Positions 1 through 7,721 of a stretch of 11,927 bases of DNA are shown in pieces. Below the pieces are notes generated by a model that was given only the letters and a program-made list of their open reading frames with translations, did not search any database and had not been told where the DNA came from. The stretch lies in contig VIKJ01000103.1 of assembly GCA_008080615.1 (NCBI GenBank), positions 1,721-13,647 of the forward strand. The letters run 5' to 3'. The DNA is from Chitinophagaceae bacterium. Lineage in GTDB: Bacteria; Bacteroidota; Bacteroidia; Chitinophagales; Chitinophagaceae. Position 1 is the first letter of the stretch. Every line of letters starts with the position of its first letter. Made by a program: the position numbers and the translations under genes.

Positions 1-47
1 CGTCCGCCCGTATTTTGGCAAACCCCCTGTTGTACGTTCGCCCTATC
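1..47 (-). repeat. Partial attC-like palindrome, cut by the window edge
   Basis: These 47 bases are identical to 4920-4966, the right half of the complete palindrome at 4747-4966. The GTTGTAC outer box is at 29-35, followed by a conserved tail ending CCCTATC. The inner arm (cccgtattttggc) begins at 7. The paired left half would lie before base 1. Read on the minus strand, this is the first half (R''-L'') of an attC-like site at the 3' end of the preceding segment. The exact repeat is seen directly. The attC reading is inference. Confidence 0.6.
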
Positions 48-116
48 TCCGCTGTCATCTATAATGTGGGTCTGTGTCCAACCGCAGAGTGTTGCCTGTG
101 CGTTGGCACAAGGCAG

Positions 117-170
117 GCTCTTTTGCAAGGTTGGCTTTGTGTGTAGGCTTTGTGTGCCTTGCAAATGTGC
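117..170 (-). repeat. Leader repeat, copy 1
   Basis: One of three copies (others at 4633-4684 and 10343-10396) of a sequence with arms TTTGCAAGG (122-130) and CCTTGCAAA (157-165). The inner 8-bp arms are separated by 26 nt in all three copies. Just to its left, 93-115 forms a separate small hairpin (TGTGC, loop GTTG, GCACA, extended by GCC/GGC after one bulge). No ORF is supported in 1-449. The region holds repeats only. The function of the leader is unknown; it could be a structured RNA or a protein-binding site. Confidence 0.5.
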
Positions 171-235
171 CTGACTTGGTGCGTTGGGTCAAGTTGCTGT
201 ACTATGATAAACCTGCAAATAATGGCTACGGAATA

Positions 236-377
236 TAGGGCGATAGCTATCTAATTTTTATTAGTGATGATGTTTTTGGCAGAGTTCCGTGGCGGATTAT
301 CCATGATGGTTTTATCACCATTGCCAACGCCAAGTGCCAAAGCATGAGCAAGCCGCTGGTTGTAGGTATACCCTTCG
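236..377 (-). repeat. Degenerate attC-like palindrome
   Basis: The left edge begins TAGGGCGATA, matching the start of the left box of the intact copies (TAGGGTGACG) but diverging after 8 bases. The right edge, from 359, reads GTTGTAGGTATACCCT and matches the intact right box GTTGTACGTTCGCCCT at the GTTGTA and CCCT ends. The inner arms pair poorly. A leader copy lies 65 bp to the left of the left box, the same arrangement as at the intact sites. It is probably a decayed copy. Chance resemblance is possible for the left edge. Confidence 0.33.
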
Positions 378-449
378 TCAGAGTGTGTCCACCAAATAGA
401 TGTTGCTGTTTCTTAAAGCTGATAAAAATATAAGTATTTAATTTATGCT

Positions 450-3023
450 TTAATTGCTCCGTATCTTTTTTGATATAACTTTTTCTATTTCTACTGCGAA
501 AAATACCAATGAAGAAGCTGCACCAACTAAAATAAATTCATTCAAGGTTAATGCTTCTGTTTTAAAAATGGGTTGCAGAAATGGAATATATGTGATGGCA
601 AACTGTAGCAGCAAGGCTAATAGAACAGCCCCGATAAGCGGCTTGTTGGAAAATATCCCTATACTAAACAACGATTGGTTTTCGGAACGGATAGCCATTA
701 CATGCCCAAGTTGGCTCAGGCATAAAACATTAAAAACAATTGTCTGCCAATGCAATCCATGATTAATAGCCCATCCTTGCAGCGACAAAGCAATACCCGC
801 CATAAACATACCTACCCATATCATGTGTAATCCTCTGCCATTGGCAAAAACACTTTGTTGCGGTGGCCGTGGTGGTCTTGTCATAATGTCCTTTTCTGCT
901 TTTTCATAAGATAACGCAATAGCTGGTAAACCATCAGATACTAAGTTTATCCATAAAATATGTATGGGCAATAATGCAACAGGTAAGCCAATGATTGGCC
1001 CCAGCAACAATGTCCAGAGTTCGCCAGAGTTTGTTGTCATCATATACTTAATGAACTTAAGAATGTTATCATAAATTCTTCTTCCTTCCTTTACTGCTTT
1101 TACAATAGTGGAAAAATTATCATCCAACAAAATCATGTGTGCCGCTTCTTTAGAAACATCTGTTCCCGTAATGCCCATTGCGATACCAATGTTTGCTCTT
1201 TTTAAGGAAGGAGCATCATTCACACCATCTCCAGTCATGGCTACATAATGTCCTTTTTGTTGCAGCGTTTTTACAATCAGCAGTTTTTGTTCAGGCGATA
1301 CCCGGGCATATACTTTTATCTTTTCTGCTTTGTTTAAAAAAGCATCATCATCTAATGCTGAAAGCTCCTGACCTGTTATGACTAAATCTTTTTCGCTTTT
1401 TATTATACCAATTCGTTGGGCAATAGCTTTTGCTGTAAGCGGATGGTCTCCGGTAATCATAACCGGTACAATACCGGCTTTTTTACATTGTGCCACTGCA
1501 TCAGCAACTTCTTCACGTGGCGGGTCTATAATACTTGTTAAACCTAAAAACTGTAAACCTGATTCATGAATTTCACTGTCAGGATTTTCTGGCAACGCAT
1601 CCCAGTAACGATAACCAAAACCTAATACTCTTTGACCTTTACCGGCCATGTCATCTATTTGTTTTTGCAATTCAGGCACATCAACATTTAAACATCTAAC
1701 CAGTAAAATATCGGGGGCTCCTTTGGTAAAGGAAATGATTTTATTTTCATGCTCATGAAAAGTTGTCATCAGTTTCCTGCCGGAATCAAAAGCAATTTCA
1801 GCTACTCGTTTCCATGTATCAGGTTGTATATTTTGTTCCCTTGCCACTTCCATCAACGCAATTTCGGTACTGTCACCTTTTAAATTTTTCTCACTGTCTT
1901 CAACAGCATCATTGTTTAAGACAAGTGCATGCAGCAATAAATTAACCTCTCCTTCTTGTCTGATGGTTGATAATTTATTTCGTTCATAAAGTTGTCCGTT
2001 TACAAAAACCTCTTCCACATGCATTTTGTTTTTGGTCAGTGTTCCTGTTTTATCTGTGCAGATAAATGTAACAGAACCTAAGGTTTCTACTGCTGGTAAT
2101 TTTCTGATAAGGCTGTTAAACCTAATCATTCTTCTTGCTGCCAACGCCAGTGAGATAGTGATAACGGCAGGTAAGGCTTCGGGTATTGCTGCAACGGCCA
2201 GTGAAATACTGGTGAGTACCATTTTGGTAATATCCTCACCACGCAGCCAACCGGCAATGAAAAACAGAATGCATAAAAACAGCACCATTACAGAAAGTTT
2301 TTTTCCAAATGATGCCATCCGTTGCTGCAAAGGTGTAAGCGTTTCATCCTCATGCAACATTTTGGCAATGCGGCCTAACTCGGTTTGCATACCAGTAGCG
2401 ATTATTACACCTGTACCTCTTCCATAAGTTACAAACGTACCTTTAAATGCAAGGTTCTTTTTATCTCCAATTGACAAATCATCTGCCTCCAGTGCATCAA
2501 TGGTTTTATCAACGGCATGTGATTCGCCGGTTAATGCGGCTTCTTCAATCTTTAAATTTTTTGATTCAATAATCCGCAGGTCTGCCGGAATAATATTGCC
2601 AGCTTCTAACATTACAACATCGCCAGGCACCAGTGCGGTGGCGGACAAGTCTGTAATACTTCCATCACGCAATGCTCTGGCTTGCGTAACGGCCATTTGT
2701 TTTAAAGCCTGCATAGCTTTTTCTGCACGGTATTCCTGAATGAAACCAAGGAAGGCATTTAATAAAACGATTATGAGAATAACAATGCTGTCAGTAAAGT
2801 CGCCAACGATTCCCGCTATGACAGCGGCAGCCAGTAAAATTAAAATCATCACATCTTTAAACTGTGCCAGCAGCATAAGGGCTATGCTTTTCTTTTTACC
2901 TTCCTGCAATTCGTTGGGCCCAATTTCCATCAATTTTTTTTCGGCTGCAATTGCAGTTAAGCCTTGTTGGTTAGTACCAAGCAATTCATAAGTTTCGGGT
3001 ATGGTTAATTTGTGCCAATTCAT
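450..3023 (-). CDS. P2-type cation-transporting ATPase, probably Ca2+ (857 aa)
   Basis: A membrane pump that uses ATP to expel a cation, most likely Ca2+. An upstream ATG at 3095 would overlap the preceding gene's stop. I prefer the ATG at 3023 (MNWHKLTIPE), which starts the cation-ATPase N-terminal domain and leaves a 37-bp gap. Motifs in this numbering: TGES near 165, the phosphorylation motif DKTGTLT with Asp324, TGDHP near 524 and TGDGVNDAP near 597. The M4 motif PEALP (Glu282), the M5 NSGE (Asn665, Glu668) and the M6 NLVSDGLP (Asn693, Asp697) match the acidic and amide Ca2+ ligands of SERCA-type P2A pumps, with Ser in place of SERCA Thr799. About ten membrane segments end in a typical C-terminal domain. 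It is the last gene of the Usp-OsmC-ATPase run. The ion is inferred from the ligands; other divalent cations or Na+ are not excluded. Confidence 0.93.
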   Translation of the reverse strand: MNWHKLTIPETYELLGTNQQGLTAIAAEKKLMEIGPNELQEGKKKSIALMLLAQFKDVMILILLAAAVIAGIVGDFTDSIVILIIVLLNAFLGFIQEYRAEKAMQALKQMAVTQARALRDGSITDLSATALVPGDVVMLEAGNIIPADLRIIESKNLKIEEAALTGESHAVDKTIDALEADDLSIGDKKNLAFKGTFVTYGRGTGVIIATGMQTELGRIAKMLHEDETLTPLQQRMASFGKKLSVMVLFLCILFFIAGWLRGEDITKMVLTSISLAVAAIPEALPAVITISLALAARRMIRFNSLIRKLPAVETLGSVTFICTDKTGTLTKNKMHVEEVFVNGQLYERNKLSTIRQEGEVNLLLHALVLNNDAVEDSEKNLKGDSTEIALMEVAREQNIQPDTWKRVAEIAFDSGRKLMTTFHEHENKIISFTKGAPDILLVRCLNVDVPELQKQIDDMAGKGQRVLGFGYRYWDALPENPDSEIHESGLQFLGLTSIIDPPREEVADAVAQCKKAGIVPVMITGDHPLTAKAIAQRIGIIKSEKDLVITGQELSALDDDAFLNKAEKIKVYARVSPEQKLLIVKTLQQKGHYVAMTGDGVNDAPSLKRANIGIAMGITGTDVSKEAAHMILLDDNFSTIVKAVKEGRRIYDNILKFIKYMMTTNSGELWTLLLGPIIGLPVALLPIHILWINLVSDGLPAIALSYEKAEKDIMTRPPRPPQQSVFANGRGLHMIWVGMFMAGIALSLQGWAINHGLHWQTIVFNVLCLSQLGHVMAIRSENQSLFSIGIFSNKPLIGAVLLALLLQFAITYIPFLQPIFKTEALTLNEFILVGAASSLVFFAVEIEKVISKKIRSN

Positions 3024-3060
3024 GTTTAAATTATTTTTTGCCGTATTTAGTTTGGAAGAA

Positions 3061-3492
3061 TTAGATTGAATAATTAACAGGTGTTGTGTTAGCAAGATTA
3101 TCGTTAACAGGGCATCTTTCTTTTACCTGAGTAAGCAATTTTTGTATCATGTCACTGGAAGCATCACTATTAATGTCCAATTGAATATTTAATGATTTAA
3201 AGCCAGCCCGTTCTTTATCCGAAATTCCCAATAATTTTTCGGGATTAATATCACCAGTAATGTTTATTTCAAGACTTTTAATAGTGATACCCATTTCTTT
3301 GGCAATGAGGTTAACTACTACATTTAAACATCCTGCATACCCTGCAAGAATGTATTCAACGGGTGTTGGAGCAGAATCTTTACCACCAAAATTTTCCGGT
3401 TCATCCACAGCTATACTGAACTGCCGTACCTTCCCCTCATACCTTGTAGGGTTAACACTCTTTCCATTAATTGAAAAAATTAAATCTTCCAT
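3061..3492 (-). CDS. OsmC/Ohr-family protein (143 aa)
   Basis: A small OsmC-fold protein. Family members reduce organic hydroperoxides or related oxidants in the cytoplasm through two cysteines. Both are present: Cys55 in GYAGCLN and Cys127 in ERCPVNDN, the usual positions. The length fits the family. An in-frame ATG at 3567 would add 25 residues (MKRKCLCWFS...) that overlap the upstream Usp gene and do not resemble the family. The ATG at 3492 (MEDLIFSING) is therefore chosen, leaving a 34-bp gap after the Usp stop. It lies between a universal stress protein and a cation ATPase, probably in one transcript, which suggests a stress role. Its actual substrate cannot be read from the sequence. 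Confidence 0.9.
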   Translation of the reverse strand: MEDLIFSINGKSVNPTRYEGKVRQFSIAVDEPENFGGKDSAPTPVEYILAGYAGCLNVVVNLIAKEMGITIKSLEINITGDINPEKLLGISDKERAGFKSLNIQLDINSDASSDMIQKLLTQVKERCPVNDNLANTTPVNYSI

Positions 3493-3526
3493 GATTATAA
3501 AAATTATACTGTATTTATTAAAATGG

Positions 3527-4363
3527 TTATTCTTTATTGAAAACCAACAAAGGCACTTTCGCTTCAAAAGACAATTCCTCTGCCTTGCTGTAAAGAAATA
3601 TTTTTTGAAAAAGAGTCCTCTGCTGATTTGTGAACATTATTACAACCGAAGGCTTTATTATCTTTATTTGGTTCTGGAGGTTTTCAATCAATGACTGTAC
3701 TGCGTCATTTTTTTCAAAACGTATTTTTAGGCCATACTTATACTTTTTCTTAAACGCCGCTTCAATGGTTTTTTCATCGAAAACAATTTCATTGGGCCAT
3801 GTAAAATGAAGCACTTCAACAGTTGCTTTAAAGGGCGACGCAAAATCCACCACTTTTTTTAATTCTTCAGAGTAATTGCGAAAATCGGTTGCATATAATA
3901 AATTCTTTATCGCAGAAATTCTGTAAGTTTTAGGAACAGCAAGCACAGGCACAGGTGATTTTGTAATCAGGTTGCCGGTATTGGTGCCAAATATCTTTTT
4001 AAACTTTCCAGCACCACGGGTGCTGATACAGATATAATCAATATCGGAGTTCCTCATACAATAATCCTGTATTGTAACATCCGGACTAATTCCCTGAACA
4101 ATTATAATAGAATGCCTACCGGGTTTTACATTCATATTTCGATAGATGCCAGATATAAATTTTTCAAATTTAATTTTACAAAAAGCCTCTTCCTGTGCTG
4201 CATACTTTTCAAAGTAAGATTCTGACCATCGTGTTGCCCTTAAAACATACAATACATGTATGAAAACCAATTCAAGTTTTTGTTGCGTAGCCCAATGGAT
4301 GGCAAACTGGACACCACTTTTTGAATTAACTGAAAAATCGGTTGGTACTATTATTTTTTTCAT
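3527..4363 (-). CDS. Tandem universal stress protein (278 aa)
   Basis: Two UspA-type domains in one cytoplasmic chain. Domain 1 (about 1-145) opens with KKIIVPTDFS and ends with STRGAGKFKKIFGTNTGNL then SPVPVLAVP, the glycine-rich nucleotide-binding loop and last strand of the fold. Domain 2 (about 150-278) opens with IKNLLYATDF and ends with AKVPLLVFNKE. It has no clear glycine-rich loop, so it may be a non-binding partner domain. Double-domain Usp proteins of about 280 aa are common in Bacteroidota. It is the first gene of the run leading to the OsmC protein and the ATPase. Its 5' region carries the direct repeat at 4436-4469. The cellular role of such proteins (often stress, low oxygen or redox) is only loosely known. 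Confidence 0.9.
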   Translation of the reverse strand: MKKIIVPTDFSVNSKSGVQFAIHWATQQKLELVFIHVLYVLRATRWSESYFEKYAAQEEAFCKIKFEKFISGIYRNMNVKPGRHSIIIVQGISPDVTIQDYCMRNSDIDYICISTRGAGKFKKIFGTNTGNLITKSPVPVLAVPKTYRISAIKNLLYATDFRNYSEELKKVVDFASPFKATVEVLHFTWPNEIVFDEKTIEAAFKKKYKYGLKIRFEKNDAVQSLIENLQNQIKIIKPSVVIMFTNQQRTLFQKIFLYSKAEELSFEAKVPLLVFNKE

Positions 4364-4435
4364 AATTATATTTTTGTTTTATTTTACAAGTTACGTTTAC
4401 TATTCGGAATGACTTTTTATATGTGTGAACTTTAC

Positions 4436-4469
4436 AGCTTAATATCCTAATTATGTAAAGCTTAATATC
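4436..4469 (-). promoter_or_regulatory. Direct repeat upstream of the Usp operon
   Basis: AGCTTAATATC occurs twice, at 4436-4446 and 4459-4469, 23 bp apart (about two helical turns) and 73-106 bp upstream of the Usp start. The position and spacing suit an activator binding site. No convincing TAnnTTTG box was found between it and the start codon. The regulator is unknown. Confidence 0.35.
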
Positions 4470-4632
4470 GTTCTGTGAATAAAGTAATGTGACCTACTGT
4501 TGTGGCTTTTGCAAAAGTTGGTTATTTTTCAAACTGCTGGGTGTTGATGGTAGTTGTTTTTGCTGATGTTTAAGGTTAAGATGATTAGCCTTCCGTCCGC
4601 CGGGGTGGGTGGGCTGTGAGTTGGCATTTTTA

Positions 4633-4684
4633 GCTCTTTGCAAGGTTGGCTTTGTGTCGGGGTTTTGTGTGCCTTGCAATGTGC
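4633..4684 (-). repeat. Leader repeat, copy 2
   Basis: Arms TTGCAAGG (4638-4645) and CCTTGCAA (4672-4679) are separated by 26 nt, the same spacing as in the copies at 117-170 and 10343-10396. It lies 62 bp from the palindrome edge at 4747 and about 270 bp upstream of the Usp start. The stretch 4364-4746 holds no convincing gene. The long minus-strand reading frame over it is low-complexity and runs through the repeats. Confidence 0.6.
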
Positions 4685-4746
4685 TAAAATAGCGTGGGGT
4701 CGGGTCGGCAAAGTCATGGATGTTTGTATATGTGTAGGATGTTAAA

Positions 4747-4966
4747 TAGGGTGACGTACAACGGACAGGGCTTGCCGAAGTACGGGAATTAGTATTCCGT
4801 CCGCCCGGTACCGATGATGATTGAAAAACTGAAGATGAAGTTAACAACAAAAAGCTAAATAGATAATGTCCAGCCCGATATGAAGCACAATAGAATTACA
4901 ACAAGCCGAAGATAACTTCCGTCCGCCCGTATTTTGGCAAACCCCCTGTTGTACGTTCGCCCTATC
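4747..4966 (-). repeat. attC-like palindrome (complete)
   Basis: The left outer box is TAGGGTGACGTACAAC (4747-4762). The right outer box is GTTGTACGTTCGCCCTATC (4948-4966). Inner arms are 4768-4786 (gggcttgccgaagtacggg) and 4926-4944, pairing at 16 of 19 positions. About 140 bp of poorly paired sequence separates the arms. Core box to core box is 199 bp (4756-4954), longer than typical attC sites, which run from about 57 to 141 bp. TTCCGTCCGCC occurs at 4795 and 4917 inside it and again at 4591. It separates the Usp/OsmC/ATPase block from the iron block. The pairing is seen directly. Function as a recombination site is inferred. Confidence 0.6.
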
Positions 4967-5123
4967 CTGACTTGAAGCGTCGCCTTGTTAGTCTGGTCGT
5001 GTCATTGAAATTGTTGTCTGGGTGTCAAAGCACTAGTTCGTGTCTGCTTTCCAAATATTAAATTGTCTAAAAATAATTTTTGATGGTTCGGCTATACGTT
5101 TACTATACTTATATTTGATAACA
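4967..5123. other. Non-coding spacer between palindrome and VIT1 gene
   Basis: No gene is seen. On the minus strand, 4991-4969 reads CTAACAAGGCGACGCTTCAAGTC, which resembles the first half of a classical attC site (TAACAAGGCG...CAAG). No second half was found, so it may be a remnant or a coincidence. The VIT1 gene stop is at 5124, and a short palindrome GATAACATTATC lies just past it at about 5117-5128. No strong terminator was recognised. Confidence 0.3.
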
Positions 5124-6233
5124 TTATCCCGCCAATGAAACCCCAATCAATTTACCAATACCAAATGTTATAGCTGCTGCAATCAAACCAAATATTACCT
5201 GTCGGAAACCAGAGAACCAAATACTTTTACCTGTAAACAAGGTGATGGCTGAGCCAATTAAAAATAAACCTGCTGCACTACTGATAACACTAATAATTAT
5301 TGCTGTAATACCACTTGTAAACATAAAAGGAATCACTGGTATTACTGCACCAATAGCAAAAAGTATAAAGGAATAAACAGCAGCTTCCATAGCAGAGCCT
5401 TTCAGTTCTTCTGCATTGATGCCCAATTCTTCTTTAACCAATATTTCATGTGCATGATTTTTATCCAGCATAATTTCAGCCGCCATTGCATTCGCCTGGT
5501 CTTCCGGTATGCCTTTAGCAATATAAATTAATGCCAGTTCTTTTTGTTCTCCTTCGGGATTTGTTTCCAGTTCATCCATTTCCAACTGCATCTGGTTTTC
5601 ATGCAATTCCTGTGAACTTTTTACAGAAATCCATTCACCTAAAGCCATTGATAATGCACCAGCTAATAGCCCTGCAACACCAGCTAACAAAACACCTGAA
5701 CCGCCTGCGGTTGCTCCGGCAATGCCCATTACCAAACTAAAATTAGAAACCAACCCGTCATTACCACCCAGTACTGCTGCCCTTAACGCATTGCCACCAA
5801 CAGAGCGGTGCCTGCTTTCAAATTTTGCCACATTACTTCCAGTAACTTTAGATTCATTTTCTAAAAGTGAACGTAGGATTTTTACATGATTGGTTTCGCT
5901 GCCAGTAATAGGTAGCTTGTTTTTATTTTTGGCATTAATAACGGCAGAGGAAATACTTTTTTCAGTATCCATCAATACTCCTAACACATAATCATAACCA
6001 AAAACTTTACCGATAGTATTAAGCGCCTTTGCCCGGAATGATGGTGGTGGAAATACTGTAATTGAATCAGGATGCATTTTTTTCAAAAAAGCTTCCGCAT
6101 GACTTTTTTCAATAGTACTCATTTGCCTGAAAACATTTGCAACCGTTTCATCTGTTTCGGCATCTGCCAATTTATTATACAGAAAGCAAGCATCTACTTC
6201 TGTTTGAAGATTTTTATTTGAAAGAGTAGCCAT
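5124..6233 (-). CDS. Ferritin-like/VIT1 fusion, iron transporter (369 aa)
   Basis: A membrane iron transporter with an N-terminal diiron domain, organised like the Er-VIT1/MbfA proteins that export iron in some proteobacteria. Residues 1-145 are a ferritin-like helical bundle with Glu12, Glu42-x-x-His45 and Glu113-x-x-His116 as likely iron ligands. Residues about 150-369 are a VIT1/CCC1 domain: RAAVLGGNDGLVSNFSLVMG with Asp159, then GALSMALGEWISVKS with Glu200. A Glu-rich soluble stretch (about 208-280) follows, then three hydrophobic segments. It is the last gene after rubrerythrin and DUF2231, separated by 94 bp that contain a hairpin. Export of excess ferrous iron is inferred from the family and context. 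Storage-linked import is the alternative. Confidence 0.92.
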   Translation of the reverse strand: MATLSNKNLQTEVDACFLYNKLADAETDETVANVFRQMSTIEKSHAEAFLKKMHPDSITVFPPPSFRAKALNTIGKVFGYDYVLGVLMDTEKSISSAVINAKNKNKLPITGSETNHVKILRSLLENESKVTGSNVAKFESRHRSVGGNALRAAVLGGNDGLVSNFSLVMGIAGATAGGSGVLLAGVAGLLAGALSMALGEWISVKSSQELHENQMQLEMDELETNPEGEQKELALIYIAKGIPEDQANAMAAEIMLDKNHAHEILVKEELGINAEELKGSAMEAAVYSFILFAIGAVIPVIPFMFTSGITAIIISVISSAAGLFLIGSAITLFTGKSIWFSGFRQVIFGLIAAAITFGIGKLIGVSLAG

Positions 6234-6259
6234 TATTTAATTATTGATTTTAAAATGTA

Positions 6260-6293
6260 AAATGAATCCCTCAATCGTAAGAAGGATTCATTT
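6260..6293 (-). terminator. Hairpin between DUF2231 gene and VIT1 gene
   Basis: A perfect 10-bp stem (aaatgaatcc / ggattcattt) with a 14-nt loop, in the 94-bp gap upstream of the VIT1 start. On the minus strand it is followed by TTACATTTTA rather than a clean U tract, so it is a weak terminator candidate. It could also be a processing or attenuation element that sets VIT1 expression relative to the upstream genes. Confidence 0.4.
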
Positions 6294-6327
6294 AGTGATA
6301 TCTGAATATTAAAACGGGGCTGTGTTG

Positions 6328-6819
6328 TTAATCATTATCCTTTTCTCCCCCTTCGGCACTACCATTGCTTTGAATGGCACCGTTGGCAATTTCAGTGTGT
6401 CTTATCTGTCCGCCAAGGTAGCCTGTTCTGGCAACCAATCCAAAACTTACAAGCGAAATAATAAGAACCACTATGGATGTTGATTTCATCAACGAAATTT
6501 TAAAACGGCTTACTACCAAGGCTACTATTGACATTACTCCTAATGCAATCAAACTAATCAAAGCATACATCGCAGAGTCTTCATGCAGCTTAATCATATT
6601 CTCTGATACACCTTGAATTTTTTCTACTGCTTCTTCAGCACCTTCACCTGTTAAATAAGCTATACCTGCACCAATTGCCGAAATAATGAAAATAAAATAT
6701 GCCGCATTTTTTGTTTGGTTACTCTTTACCCAAAGTCCATAGCTCAATACAAGGGCACCCAATATGGAACCGAAAACCGGAAGATGTGTGATAAGCAAAT
6801 GCAAATGTACCTGGCTCAT
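6328..6819 (-). CDS. DUF2231 four-helix membrane protein (163 aa)
   Basis: An integral membrane protein of unknown biochemical role with four predicted helices (about 13-32, 39-57, 84-103, 113-133). Conserved family features are an N-terminal HxHxxxxHLP (His5, His7, His12), YLTGEGAEE (55-63), LHE with His79, and ARTGYLGGQIRH (130-141). The repeated histidines near helix ends suggest heme or metal binding, but this is inference. The C-terminal tail is polar and acidic. It starts 11 bp after the rubrerythrin stop, so the two are very likely co-transcribed. A paralogue (9691-10158) leads the regulator operon, so both copies fall under the same proposed operator. Confidence 0.85.
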   Translation of the reverse strand: MSQVHLHLLITHLPVFGSILGALVLSYGLWVKSNQTKNAAYFIFIISAIGAGIAYLTGEGAEEAVEKIQGVSENMIKLHEDSAMYALISLIALGVMSIVALVVSRFKISLMKSTSIVVLIISLVSFGLVARTGYLGGQIRHTEIANGAIQSNGSAEGGEKDND

Positions 6820-6830
6820 AGTTGTAATTT

Positions 6831-7625
6831 TTAAAGTGAAGTAATTTTAATAAATTTCTCGCCGCCTGTCATTGAAATTCCGCAACGGGCAGGTGCTATT
6901 GTTTCATAAGTATTACCACAGGTAGGGCAAACATAGAATACGGTTGACAAAGTATTTACTGTATTGTTTTGCAAAGCAGTTAGTGCTGCCTCATAAAACA
7001 CTTTATGCTTTTTCTCTGTCTTGTAAGCATAATTTAAACTTATCATCGCTAATTGATTACCGGCTTCGTTGGCTGCCGTTAAAAACTCAGGATACATAGT
7101 AGTCACCTCGTAAGTTTCACCTGTAATTGCATCCTGTAAATTTTCTTTAGTCGTTTTAACAGTAAACTCTGGTTTGATAACCGGAACACTTACTCCAGAT
7201 TCCTGCAATACAGCTTTATGATTTTTAGCATGAATATTTTCTGCGGTTGAAGCTGCCTTAAACAGCAAAGCAATCTGATGGTATCCTTCCTGCTCAGCTT
7301 TTTTTGAATACGCCGCATACTTTGCACTGGCAGTTGTTTCACCTTTGAAAGCAGCTTGCATGTTTTCTGTAGTTTTTGCATCAGTGTTGGTTACATAGCT
7401 TGCAGGTTTTGCAATAGTAGTCTTTTCATCTTTTTCATTCTCTTCTGCTTCGTTCTCCTTTCCTTCATTTTCACCACTTTCTTTTGTTGCCTTTTGGGTG
7501 GCTGTGTCTGCATTATTCTGTACTGGGGCTTTCATTGCAGCATCTGTATTGTTGCTTCCACAAGAAGCAAGAAAAATACTTCCTGCGGCTAATACTGTTA
7601 CCGGGATAATTAATAGCTTTTTCAT
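6831..7625 (-). CDS. Lipoprotein rubrerythrin (264 aa)
   Basis: A diiron peroxide-reducing protein of the rubrerythrin family, here exported as a lipoprotein. The signal peptide ends in lipobox LASC (Cys22). Residues about 23-75 are a disordered, Glu/Lys/Asn-rich tether. The four-helix domain (about 80-220) shows the ligands Glu96 (FKGETTA), Glu129-x-x-His132, Glu170 (ITGETYE) and Glu204-x-x-His207. A C-terminal rubredoxin-like domain follows: CPTC (233-236), then RCGIS with Cys248, where the fourth ligand is Ser251 instead of Cys. Most rubrerythrins are cytoplasmic, so the surface or periplasmic location is notable. Transcription probably starts at the promoter at 7664. DUF2231 and VIT1 follow, giving a peroxide and iron-handling set. 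Confidence 0.9.
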   Translation of the reverse strand: MKKLLIIPVTVLAAGSIFLASCGSNNTDAAMKAPVQNNADTATQKATKESGENEGKENEAEENEKDEKTTIAKPASYVTNTDAKTTENMQAAFKGETTASAKYAAYSKKAEQEGYHQIALLFKAASTAENIHAKNHKAVLQESGVSVPVIKPEFTVKTTKENLQDAITGETYEVTTMYPEFLTAANEAGNQLAMISLNYAYKTEKKHKVFYEAALTALQNNTVNTLSTVFYVCPTCGNTYETIAPARCGISMTGGEKFIKITSL

Positions 7626-7663
7626 TTTACTTTGTTTTATATGTTTTTGAATAATTTATAAAA

Positions 7664-7721
7664 CAAAGGTGCTATTGCAGCCCTTTACTATGCCTTTGTA
7701 GTTTCTTAAGATTGGCTAAAG
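7664..7721 (-). promoter_or_regulatory. Promoter and response-regulator operator for rubrerythrin operon
   Basis: On the minus strand, 7721-7702 reads CTTTAGCCAATCTTAAGAAA, two half-sites (CTTTAG, CTTAAG) 11 bp apart. Exactly 30 nt further on is CACCTTTG (7671-7664), similar to the Bacteroidota -7 box TAnnTTTG. The 20-mer matches the one upstream of the DUF2231-regulator operon at 17 of 20 positions, with the same 30-nt distance to the box. Direct half-sites on one face of the helix are typical of OmpR/PhoB regulators, and one is encoded at 8983-9657. The kinase stop codon lies inside this site. Confidence 0.7.

Noticed and set aside
2026..2427. 133-aa plus-strand reading frame
   Set aside because: It lies wholly antisense to the conserved ATPase gene, whose motifs are intact. 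It shows no independent features.
3493..3567. N-terminal extension of the OsmC-family protein
   Set aside because: The extra 25 residues overlap the Usp gene and do not resemble the family. The start at 3492 fits the fold.
4494..4850. 118-aa minus-strand reading frame (and a shorter overlapping one)
   Set aside because: It is rich in Ser, Thr, Pro and Gln with no family resemblance, and it runs through the leader repeat and half of the attC-like palindrome. It is a by-product of repeat DNA.
7626..7705. Possible frameshifted remainder of the kinase downstream of its stop
   Set aside because: All three minus frames in these 80 bases were read. None encodes a GLGL-type G2 motif, and there is too little room for the missing domain end.
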